DNA of 64,000 nt from Tigriopus japonicus (taxonomy: Eukaryota > Arthropoda > Copepoda > Harpacticoida > Harpacticidae), in assembly GCA_010645155.1 (NCBI GenBank), contig JAAGOF010000109.1, positions 1,563,898 through 1,627,897 of the forward strand, in the 5' to 3' direction. The notes beneath the pieces were generated by a model, which worked only from the letters and a program-made list of their open reading frames with translations, was not told the origin of the DNA and ran no database searches. Positions 13,747-22,760 of the stretch are shown here, piece by piece. Each line of letters begins with the position of its first letter. Position 1 is the stretch's first letter. A program made the translations under genes and the position numbers.

Positions 13747-13839
13747 ATGTCTTTGGTGTTCCGACAAGTGAGCAATCTGAGACGATTCACCACCTCAGCC
13801 ATTCGACGTGGTCTGGATGGTCCTCAACCTCCCGGTGAC
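13747..13839 (+). CDS. COX7C: COX7C exon 1: cytochrome c oxidase subunit 7C, N-terminal part
   Basis: This exon encodes the first 31 codons of cytochrome c oxidase subunit 7C, a small single-span subunit of complex IV in the mitochondrial inner membrane. The peptide starts MSLVFRQVSNLRRFTTSAIR, an arginine- and serine-rich, acid-free presequence typical of mitochondrial import. It ends PQPPGD, where family members have a Gly/Pro-rich link to the mature chain. The donor GAC|GTAAGT at 13840 is strong and phase 0. The ATG is the first in a pyrimidine-rich leader (ctcctctttctcctcattgtc), which suggests a housekeeping or TOP-like promoter. Joining to 15313 gives a 68-residue protein, close to the usual precursor length. 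The same donor could also join to 13881, in front of HLCS. Confidence 0.9.
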
Positions 13840-13880
13840 GTAAGTGCTTCCTGCCTTAATTCGCCCTTCTTCCTTTCCAG
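13840..13880 (+). other. Candidate 41-nt alternative intron between COX7C exon 1 and HLCS exon
   Basis: GTAAGT at 13840-13845 faces a pyrimidine-rich tract ending ttcctttccag at 13880. Used together they remove 41 nt, short but credible for a compact arthropod intron. The product would read COX7C residues 1-31, then Ile-Thr-Leu, stop TAA (13890-13892), one codon, and the HLCS ATG (13896). The upstream frame and HLCS are in the same phase after this splice. The splice itself is inferred from site quality only. Confidence 0.55.
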
Positions 13881-13895
13881 ATCACACTCTAAATC

Positions 13896-15260
13896 ATGGT
13901 CAAACCGCCCAATATCCTGGTGTTCACGCCTCCCTCCCAACCTAGTCAGACTTTCCAACGGTTGAAAAATCTGCTACGATCCCTCTTGGAACCCGATGCT
14001 TATACGATTTATCCCCTGAAGGTCTCCACATGTCTTCAGAGTCCTTGGATGGATCACACCCAACTTTTGATCCATTTGGAGCCTGCATTCAGTGATCCGG
14101 AAGTTGGATCGCGATTCCGGAGCTATTTGCGATTACCTCAAGCCATGATGTTACATGTCAATCCGGATGGACGATTGGCCACTGATTTGCAATTGGTTCT
14201 ATTCTCGCATTTAAACCCAATATCGACACGTTTATGGGTTTCCAGGACTATAGAAGAGATGGAAGAGGATACTTGGAAAATCATATTAGGTCAGAACTTC
14301 GGATTGAAGCTTCAAACGGGTTTAAAGCTATCGGGGAAGGGATTAAATGGACCCGGTTATCTTTACGCCCAAAATCCGATAGAAATATTGGGGGATTTGA
14401 CCTTTCATGCCGAATCTAAGACGGATTTAGGAATGAAAGACATCTTACGATTGGAATCGCCGTTGTTGCATCAAACTACATTTCTTCAACATCTGCGAAC
14501 GCGATATTTAGGTCGAGTGTTGTTGTTTTACCCGGTGATTGGGTCTACCTTTGAGCCTTTAAATCAAACCCTTGGACACGGGGTCGTGGTTTTGGCGCAT
14601 CGACAATCGGCTGGACAAGGTCGAGGTGGCAATGAATGGTTGAGTCCTCCGGGATGTTTGATGTTTTCCCTACAATTAAAATTGGACCTCAAATCCGGAT
14701 TGGTTCAACGCGTTTCATTGATTCAGCATTTGATCGCTTTGGCTTTGGTTCACGCGGTTTCGAACTTGTCTAAGAGTTCGGAAGATCATATATTACGACT
14801 GAAATGGCCGAATGATATCTACTTTGGATCCGAAACCAAAATGGGTGGGGTTTTGGCCAAGTCTTCGTTTTGCGGCTCCGAAGTGGTTGTCAACATCGGA
14901 TTGGGTTTCAATCTAGACAACGCCTTGCCAACATTAAGCCTGAATAGCATTCTGAAACGTGATCTCTCAAGAGAAGTTATCTTGGCGGAAGTTTTGAATG
15001 TCTTGGAAGATCTCTTGGACCAATTAGAAGACGGCAAGATTGAGGCCTTACTTCAACTTTATCATCGTTATTGGCTTCATCAGGATCAATTGGTTCGCGT
15101 CAAACAAGAGCAATCCGATGACATTGAAGTCAAGATCAAATCCATCGACGAATTTGGCTTCTTAATAGCCGAACGTTTGGACACTAAAGCTAGTTTGACC
15201 CTTCATCCTGATGGCAACAGCTTCGACATGTTCCAAGGATTGATTTTCAGCAAGCAATAA
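13896..15260 (+). CDS. HLCS: Holocarboxylase synthetase (biotin protein ligase), intronless, nested in COX7C intron
   Basis: A 454-residue ligase that activates biotin to biotinyl-AMP and transfers it to a lysine of biotin-dependent carboxylases in cytosol and mitochondria. The biotin-binding loop GQGRGGNEW is at residues 240-248, KWPND at 303-307 and KMGGVL at 315-320. The C-terminal BPL_C region is about 395-445 and ends in HPDGNSFDM, a strong HLCS match. Residues 1-200 would be the shortened eukaryotic N-terminal region; the human enzyme is over 700 residues. The start is fixed by an in-frame TAA two codons upstream. There is no obvious mitochondrial presequence on this start. The CDS lies on the same strand and wholly inside the COX7C intron, 52 bp before its 3' exon. 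An ATTAAA at 15273 could end a separate transcript. It has no introns, unlike most animal HLCS genes. Confidence 0.95.
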   Translation: MVKPPNILVFTPPSQPSQTFQRLKNLLRSLLEPDAYTIYPLKVSTCLQSPWMDHTQLLIHLEPAFSDPEVGSRFRSYLRLPQAMMLHVNPDGRLATDLQLVLFSHLNPISTRLWVSRTIEEMEEDTWKIILGQNFGLKLQTGLKLSGKGLNGPGYLYAQNPIEILGDLTFHAESKTDLGMKDILRLESPLLHQTTFLQHLRTRYLGRVLLFYPVIGSTFEPLNQTLGHGVVVLAHRQSAGQGRGGNEWLSPPGCLMFSLQLKLDLKSGLVQRVSLIQHLIALALVHAVSNLSKSSEDHILRLKWPNDIYFGSETKMGGVLAKSSFCGSEVVVNIGLGFNLDNALPTLSLNSILKRDLSREVILAEVLNVLEDLLDQLEDGKIEALLQLYHRYWLHQDQLVRVKQEQSDDIEVKIKSIDEFGFLIAERLDTKASLTLHPDGNSFDMFQGLIFSKQ

Positions 15261-15272
15261 CCACAAAATACC

Positions 15273-15278
15273 ATTAAA
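15273..15278 (+). terminator. Possible HLCS poly(A) signal ATTAAA
   Basis: ATTAAA, a common variant signal, lies 13 nt after the HLCS stop codon and 34 nt before the COX7C exon 2 acceptor AG (15311-15312). Its use would make the HLCS exon an alternative last exon of the COX7C unit. Confidence 0.35.
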
Positions 15279-15312
15279 AATGTTTCTATAAAACAAACTC
15301 TCCTCCTTCCAG

Positions 15313-15426
15313 AATTTGCCCTTCAGCATCGAAAATCGATTCGCTCTTACTGCAAAGATGATCGTGTTTTTCGGGTCAGCCTTTGGCTTGCCCTTTTTCT
15401 TGGTCAGACATCATTTGACCAAGTAA
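15313..15426 (+). CDS. COX7C: COX7C exon 2: cytochrome c oxidase subunit 7C, C-terminal part
   Basis: After the acceptor ctccttccag (ends 15312) the frame reads NLPFSIENRF, then AKMIVFFGSAFGLPFFLVRH and LTK before TAA. NLPFS-EN, the single transmembrane segment with FGSAF-PF, and the terminal VRH-L-K are hallmarks of COX7C. Phase 0 joins exactly to exon 1 (PPGD|NLPF). The coding intron is 1473 nt, and nearly all of it is the HLCS ORF. AATAAA signals follow at 15568-15573 and 15617-15622. There is no internal exon, so the protein is complete at 68 residues. Confidence 0.93.
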   Translation, partial: NLPFSIENRFALTAKMIVFFGSAFGLPFFLVRHHLTK

Positions 15427-15567
15427 AGGCTTAATCAATTCATCTGTGCAAATTTTAGTCTCTGGTAAGAACGTCTCTTGACCTTATCAGAATGGAGAGC
15501 TACCTTAACCTTGTATGTTTATTCTTTCAGGGTACTAAAGATGAAACTCTCATTCAGTTGCTTCAAT

Positions 15568-15622
15568 AATAAAACATATAGAAGGTCGGCTGCCAGTTGT
15601 GAATCCTTCTTGGAGAAATAAA
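15568..15622 (+). terminator. COX7C poly(A) signals (two AATAAA)
   Basis: Canonical AATAAA hexamers occur at 15568-15573 and 15617-15622, about 140 and 190 nt after the COX7C stop. They are the likely 3' ends of COX7C mRNA and of any read-through HLCS transcript. Confidence 0.5.
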
Positions 15623-15626
15623 TGAC

Positions 15627-18206
15627 ACCAATCATCTTCATTGATCTCTTTTGTTGAAGATTTCAATTACTTATTAATAAACTCCTTAGAATGAGACATA
15701 GTTAACGTAGACTTTTGATATCATGGAGAGTAAAATTTTATTGGGACAATGCGAGCATGGTGAAATAATGATCACGTTGGGAGATGGAAACTTTGTTTCA
15801 AATTAATTAGGAACTGAAAAGTCTGGTTTTTCAAGAATGACCAAGAGTTGTTCTTTAAGAATAACCAAGAGTTTGTTCTTTAACAATAACCAAGAGTTGT
15901 TCTTTGAAAGCCAATTGGTGTTCTACTTTAATTTGAATATCCCTTTGAAAGGTACCTGATAACGATACTCTGCGGAAAATATTTTCGTGTTGATGCTATA
16001 ACGAAAAGGGTTTAAAAAGTTTTAAAATATATAATAGCGGTGAAGGGTGGCTTTAACTGAACCAAATCTTAGCATTTGGTTAATAGGCTCCAGCTTATGT
16101 TTACTGTTTCACAAAAGTACCAAACGTTTTTTGTTTGACACCAAAGTTCTTAACTCAGATCACTGCTTATGATATGACACGGGCGAAAAATGTTGCCTTG
16201 CTTGAATATTGATGAGCCGGTTTCAGCAATAAGACCCTAAAAGTATGACCTGAAGGGTCTTCAAACAGGCCAATCTAATATTGCTCGCGTGAAACTGGAT
16301 TGTCGGTAAAATACTCAGAGGTTTATGTAACCAAGCCAAGAAACCGGAGACTTGTAGATGAACCCGTTTATCAAGTATATAGGGACATAGGGTCGTTCTG
16401 GACAACGTAAGCCCCCAAGTGTTGTCCTCATTTATTTATTTCTTCTCTGCCTGGATCCTCGCAAGACTTTCAACTCGATTGAGGGTACGTTTGGTCCCGT
16501 AGGAACAATATGTTTGTCGAAATATACGATTTTTAAAGTTATAATATACCAAAAGTAAACGGATGAGGTAAGTACTTATGCCTCGTGGAGTTTTGTTCGA
16601 TCCCTGAAGACTGCTTTCCTCCAAAACGAGTTTTTTTAATCAAAAATACATACTTCAAAGGTTAAATCTAAATAAAAAAGAATAAAAATAGAGAGACGAG
16701 AATGAAATTCGATGTGATAAACTCCAACTCCAATTCAAAATTGTTCCCTGACACGTGGAAAGGAACCAAAGGGCCTCAAATTTTGATAAGTCGTTAATGA
16801 TGGCCGTGATGAGAGCAGTGCGCTTTAGGAATTGCACTTTCGTGGACACCTCTTTAAATAGAATGTGTTGCCAGCCCGAGGCAGAAAGCCCATTCATTTT
16901 TCACTCGTCAGATTTCAGCTGCACAAAGTTTACACAAAGGCAACTTTTTCTTGCATTAAATTCCTAGCCCTTGTTATTAGCTCTAAAGTTTTGTGCAATG
17001 TTGGATAAGCCCCTAAACACGTCTTGTACGTTGGCATGTGGACAACAAAAAATTGCATCAGCGTACCAAAACGTACATAAGAAATGGGTCAAGACGGTTC
17101 AATATTCTAGTTTGTTGTCAAGCGTTGGATGCAATCATAAAAACCCAGAAACTGGCTGATCATTATGGATGGAAAGACCCACATGCTACGTTGATGAATC
17201 GAATTGTTGCCTTGATGATGAGTTCTCAGACACATTTTATAGCTCACTGGCTTGCTACTTTTTTTCACATGGCCGGTTATCTGCGAAACCCCATCGACAC
17301 TTTTTAGGCTCGTTAAAGCAATTTTTCAAACGGCCATGACTAACCATTTTTTACGTCTTTACGTCTTTTTACGGCTCTAGTTTCATCCACTTCCATATCA
17401 ATATATTGCTAACCTAATGCAATCATAACCTAACGACACCAAAAAACAACTAAAGAAAATTGCCTCCGAGTATTTATCTAGATATATTCATTTCTTTGTA
17501 AATAGGTTTCGACACCCTGCAGGGTTAACCTGGAATTTCCCAATTTGCTCCCTGGAGAGCAAAACAAGATATGTTTGTCTTCTATGGTTCAAGAGAAAGG
17601 ATGACTATAAAGTTTTAAAGGAGTAATCATGTTGGGTGCAATCATTAAAGTGTGTTCCAAAATTCAAAAAATAAAATGTGATTGTGACAAAATATGATTC
17701 TTAATCATATTTTAAAACAAGTCACTTTTGACCCTTTCATTTAGTGATGAAAATTCGTGGTGATTAGAGCATTATGTTTACCAGAGTATGCGCATGAGAT
17801 TGACTGGTCTAACGTGAGAGCTCTTTCTTCTTTGGGCTCGAGAAGAAAAAGAAAAGCGATAGAAAACGTGCAATCATTAGCAAAAAATGCAAGATAATAC
17901 CAAGTTTATTTCTAGAAAATGTACAAAATTTTTCACTGGAACGATTTTGTCGAAAATACACTAATGAAGAAAATGATGCACTTTTATTTCGCTTTCCTTT
18001 TACTTCTTGAGCTTATGGAAACATTGAGCCTTAGCCAATATGGCCATAACTTTAGACAATTATATCTAGCGGGGCTACACTACCTATCAGGGGTCTTTTC
18101 AAATCCCCTCCCGAAAAAAATAAAAAATAAAAATGTTCTGAGCTACGCACCATTCTTCATAATCTTCATAATCTAAAATCTGCTGATGTGACATGTTGGT
18201 TTTCCG
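15627..18206. other. Intergenic, mostly featureless
   Basis: No coding exon recognised. One small tandem array (15835-15907) is listed separately. Open frames at 16.7-17.3 kb are under 90 codons, overlap other frames and show no domain. Confidence 0.45.
15835..15907. repeat. Tandem repeat, 24-25 bp x 3
   Basis: Three consecutive units of the form AATAACCAAGAGTTGTTCTT, 24, 25 and 24 bp long, with few mismatches. Confidence 0.8.
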
Positions 18207-18400
18207 CAGTGTCAGAAGTTACTTGACCAGGCAGGGGTGGAGGTTACTTGACCAGGCAGGGGTGAAGGTTACTTGACCAGGCAGGGGTGGAGGTTACTTG
18301 ACCAGGCAGGGGTGGAGGTTACTTGACCATACAGGGGTGGAGGTTACTTGACCAGGCAGGGGTGGAGGCAAGCAACAGTGGAGGTTACTTGACCAATGTC
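18207..18400. repeat. 25-bp minisatellite, about 7 copies
   Basis: The unit AGGTTACTTGACCAGGCAGG plus GGTGG is repeated head to tail about seven times with near-perfect identity, ending in a variant AAGCAACAGTGGAGGTTACT. A related variant (AAGCAACAGTGAAGGTTGAT, then TGACCAGGCGGCGACGG) recurs in the same orientation near 19378-19412. The palindrome and 24-bp array between them may therefore have been inserted in, or copied within, one minisatellite locus. Confidence 0.9.
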
Positions 18401-18402
18401 AA

Positions 18403-19010
18403 GTCATGATGGAAGATCACAGACCAAATCCCCTTGACTCTTCAGTTCTAGCATAGATAAATTAATTAAAGATATCTCAATTTTGCCCAAAAGCACCCTC
18501 TGGAAGGGAATACCTAGAGTTATTCTTAAAAGCGGTGCTTCATGATGAAGCTCATAGAATGCGTTGCATAGTGTGTAACCCAAATATCCGTCATGAAGTT
18601 TGCATCTCAGAGTCAATACAGAAAATACAGCCTAAGTCATCTTGAGGTCACGGATCAAACTACCGTCGCCGTAGTCTGCCTGTTTAGCAAGAACTGAGAA
18701 GTCTGGGGCTTGGTCTGTGGTTCTAGCTAATCAGGTAGACGACGGCGACAGTAATTTGATCAGTGACCTTTAGATGATTTAGGTTGTATTTTCTGGATTG
18801 ACCCCTGAAAATCAAACTTCAAGAAGGATATGTGTGTTACAAATAAGGTAGTGCACTCTTGTATGTTTTTTCCGAAACAATCATTTTTTAGAATGTTGTT
18901 AGGTAATCCCTCACAGAGCGCGTTTTTGGTGACGTCAGAATTGATACATTTGTATTTTAAGTAATCTATGTGGAAGATTGATGTTGACTCTCTTTTAATT
19001 GAAGGAAAGG
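18403..19010. mobile_element. Large diverged palindrome with protein-level similarity between arms
   Basis: The core stem is clear. CCTAAGTCATCTTGAGGTCA (from 18631) pairs with the complement of the segment ending 18783, around a roughly 36-nt loop. The pairing continues outward with increasing divergence: GTCAATACAGAAAATACA from 18612 against the region ending 18802, then the segment to about 18403 against that to about 19010. Read from the loop outward, the arms translate to similar peptides (NFMTDIWVTHYATHS and NFKKDMCVTNKVVHS). They may be two inverted copies of a once-coding repeat. I cannot name the family. Confidence 0.55.
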
Positions 19011-19124
19011 AAGGCTTATTAAGAAGTGTATGAATTACTGCGGGTAGAGAATGGGGGAAATGGAGAGCACGAGCATGGGACTGTACATCTCCCTTCCGGG
19101 GCAGAGTTAGGGTTGGGAGTGGTT

Positions 19125-19330
19125 GGTCAAAGGCCGGCGAAAGGCCACTGATGAGGGTTGTAAAAGGCCACTGATGAAGGGTTGTAAAAGGCCACTGATG
19201 AAGGGTTGTAAAAGGCCACTGATGAAGGGTTGTAAAAGGCCACTGATGAAGGGTTGTAAAAGGCCACTGATGAAGGGTTGTAAAAGGCCACTGATGAAGG
19301 GTGGTGAAAGGCCATTGATGAAGGGGGGCA
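19125..19330. repeat. 24-bp minisatellite, about 8 copies, open in several frames
   Basis: The unit GGGTTGTAAAAGGCCACTGA plus TGAA is repeated about eight times. Because 24 is a multiple of three, both strands stay open and give spurious repeat proteins (for example KGCKRPLM repeated on the plus strand). I read it as a minisatellite and not as a gene. Confidence 0.9.
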
Positions 19331-19419
19331 AAAGGTTGGCCACAGAACTGTGGAGAGTGGTGGAAGTTTCTTGAACAAGCAACAGTGAAGGTTGATTGAC
19401 CAGGCGGCGACGGAAATTC

Positions 19420-19900
19420 GGCCTGGATCGGGTGGTAGTGCATGTTCCCGATCTGCTGTCCTCGTATGTCCACGAGTCACTATCACCAATTTCATGAACA
19501 GAGGGCAGCAGGTCGGACTGTGCTATGTTTCATGGCCGAGTGTTGGTGAATGACTAGATGTTAATTATCATTATTTGATGTTAGTATCAAATGCATTGGT
19601 TGTATTGATATTAATTATGGGGGAATAGATGGATGGTTGGGAGTATTAATGTTGGGAGCAATGAACAACAATCAATGAGTTTATTCTGCGGTTGAGGTTT
19701 GGTGGCAAAATAAAACTAATGATAAACAGATATTTTAGACTGAATCAACCCTGATTAGATCTAATGTGATGGTGAGGCATGAGGCACCTTAGCATTTATG
19801 ACTTTTTTTGTAATGCGCAACACTTGAAAAACCATAAATGTAATGTAAATACATCTTGCTAAAACGGTAGATTTCCATATGGTATGGAGATTTACCAAAA
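19420..19900. other. Intergenic, no gene recognised
   Basis: No coding signal. Sequence between the minisatellite locus and the nested MITE/hAT block. Confidence 0.4.
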
Positions 19901-19909
19901 TTGGGAAGA

Positions 19910-20801
19910 TTTGGAGGGTTAATCTCGTCCCTGGCGCATCCTTAACCATTTTGGCCCCAAAAATCCCCAGCGGAATTCGTTTGATTACCAGGGCCACCAG
20001 ATACATGTAAATTACATTTTACAAATTAATTACCAAAATCTGCGATTTTTGTCCAAAATTACATAAATGAGGAAAAAATTAAATAAATGTGCAAAAATTG
20101 CCTGTTTTGATGGATATGATATGGAAAATTGTTTGATTTCACGTCAAAGTCAATATAAAGAAGCAAAAAGACAGCGTTTTTTATTTTTAACTGGTATATT
20201 TAGTTAATCCACAGGCCCGCTGGGTTGTTATGAATGGTATTTTACATTGTAGTCACAAACAATGTGCATTTTTTGTCGAAAAATACAAAAATTGGGAAAA
20301 TTTCGAAAGAATGTAGAAAAATGCCTCTTCCGTTGAGAGTGATCAACAAAAAGGATGTCAAAAATCAAAATATGAATAGAAGGTGTTATATTTGCAACAA
20401 TTGTGAGAAAATATGGTCATTTTAGCATCTTTTCCTACCCATGAAATAAAATTTAGATGATGCAAGTACATAAAAGGGCAGTTTTTAGGCGATATAGTGA
20501 GAAAAGTATTTTTAATAATACCAAAAAAATCCAATTTTGTTACGTTATTTCTCAAAAAAACATCAAAAATAATACGTTTCGGCAAAATATTTTGCATAAA
20601 TTTGGTGGCCCTGATTGTAACACACTGGTTTTATGTAAACAATGAGAAAAGGCTTTAAAAACAAACTTACCAAACAACCAAAAAAACTACCAAAAAATCC
20701 GATTTCATTACATTATTTCCAAGAAAAACTACCAAAAAAAAATACATTTTTTGGCAATTTTTTTTACCAAAATTTGGTGGCCCTGTTGATTACACCCATC
20801 C
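19910..20801. mobile_element. MITE-2 (GGATGAGTG type), copy split by a hAT element
   Basis: The segment 19930-19988 (with CATTTTGGCCCCAAAAATCC and GAATTCGTTTGATTAC) matches the reverse complement of the left end of the MITE at 27528-27780. After the hAT insertion the sequence resumes as TTGATTACACCCATCC (20786-20801). This rebuilds the MITE end, whose intact counterpart reads GATTACACTCATCC. The other end of this copy is not recognisable and is probably truncated. Confidence 0.65.
19989..20785. mobile_element. Non-autonomous hAT-like element inserted in a MITE
   Basis: The 797-bp element begins CAGGGCCACCA and ends TGGTGGCCCTG (perfect 11-bp inverted ends). It is flanked by TTGATTAC at 19981-19988 and 20786-20793, a perfect 8-bp target duplication. 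The 3' end is internally duplicated: a second terminus-like segment ending ATTTGGTGGCCCTG lies at 20598-20613, and the preceding roughly 100 bp is also repeated. It is AT-rich and encodes no transposase. Confidence 0.9.
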
Positions 20802-21906
20802 ATTCAGACCTTATTGTTAAACAACTAAACATATTTTGCCGAAAATAAAACAATTAAAATTTGAACCCCCATTTTTCATTTTTTTCTTCTCTTTCTTATT
20901 ACCTTTACTCTATTTTCCTCAATCCTGATGTTTAAGGGGTCCAAATAATAAACAATAAACAACAACTTAATATAATGACTGGCACAATTTTGGGCAGTTT
21001 TGATTTGTTTTCGTCGATTACTTTTGTGATTGGAATATTAGATTGGAACATTGTGATGGTAAGATAGCAATTTAGATGTTTGTTAGTTGATGCTGTTTAT
21101 CCGTCACAAAAGGTTGTTGTTTCATGGGCTGTCTGACATTAAGTGATTGTGGAAATTTTCTTCAAATCTCTAGCCAAAGAAGAACTTATTCTCAAGGCGA
21201 GATTTCAAGGAGCGGTGGTGTTTCGTTATTAGGAAAACTTTTTGTATTGAATGGCGGTGGCAAGGGGGATCCACCGTTTGAACCAGAATATAAACCTTCA
21301 GGCTTGCTAGGTTACTACACTTAAGGATTACTCATCCATGTTTGATGACGACGACTCGCTAACACGAGATTTGAGTGTGGGTTTAGTATTTGCCAAGCTA
21401 ATACGTACAATACGTACGTGCAAGACTACAATCCTAATCGAAACGAATAACGAAAAATTTGGGTTTGGCATAGCATTAGAAAAACTATGTGAGATCGAAC
21501 TAATGGTTTTGATTTCATAATGTCTTAAGCGAAACCTGTCACATTAGGATGCGGAACAGGTTAACAAATCCGTATGATTTTGAAGTCACATTAAAAATTG
21601 GTGGGATTTCCAGATACGCTCGTTAATGGCTGATGATCATGAGTGGTTTACATTTACACAAGTAAATTCAATTGCTTTAGAATCAAGATTGTTTCCATTT
21701 TTGCTATTTATTGTAAAAATTCATACCCACACTCGCATTGGTTTATGGTTTTAATTAAGATATTACATTAAGATAGAACAAATAATCGTACTTTGACCAA
21801 TAATTGCGACTTTTATGAACCAAAAAAGGAACGAATTCGAATTTCGAAGTTCGCAATTCAAGCCAAGAGACATATAAGAAGTAAAAGTAGTCTGACTTAG
21901 CCAATA
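20802..21906. other. Intergenic, no gene recognised
   Basis: AT-rich. A short motif GGTGGTGTTTCGTTATT at about 21214 recurs near 26121, but no bounded repeat can be drawn from it. No coding evidence. Confidence 0.4.
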
Positions 21907-21963
21907 GGTCGGTTGTTGAGCTAGTATGGAATGGTAGTTTCCAAACTACCTCAACAACCGACC
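21907..21963. other. Perfect two-tier hairpin
   Basis: GGTCGGTTGTTGAG (21907-21920) pairs perfectly with CTCAACAACCGACC (21950-21963). Inside it, GGTAGTTT (21933-21940) pairs with AAACTACC (21943-21950) across a 2-nt loop, so one base is shared between stems. It could form a short RNA or DNA cruciform. No target duplication marks it as a transposon, and its function is unknown. Confidence 0.6.
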
Positions 21964-22084
21964 CAATATCAATCTATTGAATATAGAAATCTCAAATATC
22001 ACTCTCAAGTAGTGACTTGGTGAAGTCAGCAAGACGTTTAACGGATAAAAAAGATTAACCCCAAAGCATGATTCAATGGCAAAA

Positions 22085-22760
22085 CATATTTATATATATC
22101 ATTGAGCAAGGAAATCGTAAGACATAGAAGCCTTCGCTCAGGCGTTCTTTTTTGGGAATTCTTTATTACCGCTACAATGAATGCGATGCCCTGTAAAATG
22201 AAGGATTTCTCTCGACTGCTTCGATTCGATCCCCAACAGGATTCGAACCTACGCCGTCTGGGGAAGCACTTAGACTCGGCTCTTATGAGAACGCATTATC
22301 CACTCTGGCTTCCTTTAAGCGTTCAGCTGTGGATCTTTTACAAATCGAATTCCATTTAAGTAAATGAATTTGTTTTGATAAGAATGATTAAACAATTATA
22401 TAAGGATGTTGTTTGCTGAATTTCAGCTTGGTACATTACTCCATCCCCGAGAAACAACGTTTCCAAATGTGCTACAGTCGCAATACATACTGTACGCGCG
22501 GAAAGGAGAGAAAAATTGACCCTACAACCGTCCTTTTGGACGATTGTAGGCGCAAATGTTCGGTCGAGCATTGCTCTATGCTTCAAATTACTCATACTGA
22601 CACAAAGTTCAGTCGATTAACTTGAAATTAAGCATGTGAGCTTTGCATTACCAATTAAACACTTGGTTTGATAAGATTTTTCTCCGTCTAACACAGAATT
22701 TAAAAAATTGATGTTGCCGGTAGCCGAGGCATCCAGGTGTTCAGTGATCCTTGCACTGAT
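22085..22760 (+). repeat. Dispersed repeat R1, copy 1 (carries a SINE)
   Basis: The segments CGTTCAGCTGTGGAT, AATCGAATTCCAT, TGAAATTAAGCAT and CGAGGCATCCAGGTG occur in the same order and orientation as in 36865-37145 (CGTTCAGCTGTGGAT, AATCGAATTCCAT, TGAAATTAAGCAT, TGAGGCATCCAAGTC). Copy 1 has extra sequence near 22430-22560 and the SINE at 22148-22313. Class unknown. Confidence 0.6.
22148..22313 (-). mobile_element. tRNA-derived SINE (Leu-tRNA-like head)
   Basis: Read on the minus strand it starts with a tRNA-like head, GGAAGCCAGAGTGGATAATG. It continues through a long variable arm typical of Leu/Ser tRNA, then a B-box GGTTCGAATCC, an unrelated body of about 80 bp, and an A6 tail (TTTTTT at 22148-22153 on the plus strand). 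The related empty site at 36890 reads CTCACGCGTTCAGCTG. Here GCGTTC flanks both sides (22142-22147 and 22319-22324), as expected for a short target duplication. Confidence 0.75.

Noticed and set aside
19107..19495. Repeat proteins of 83-237 residues open in several frames on both strands
   Set aside because: They arise from a 24-bp minisatellite whose length is a multiple of three. No start context, splice signals or non-repeat conserved part.
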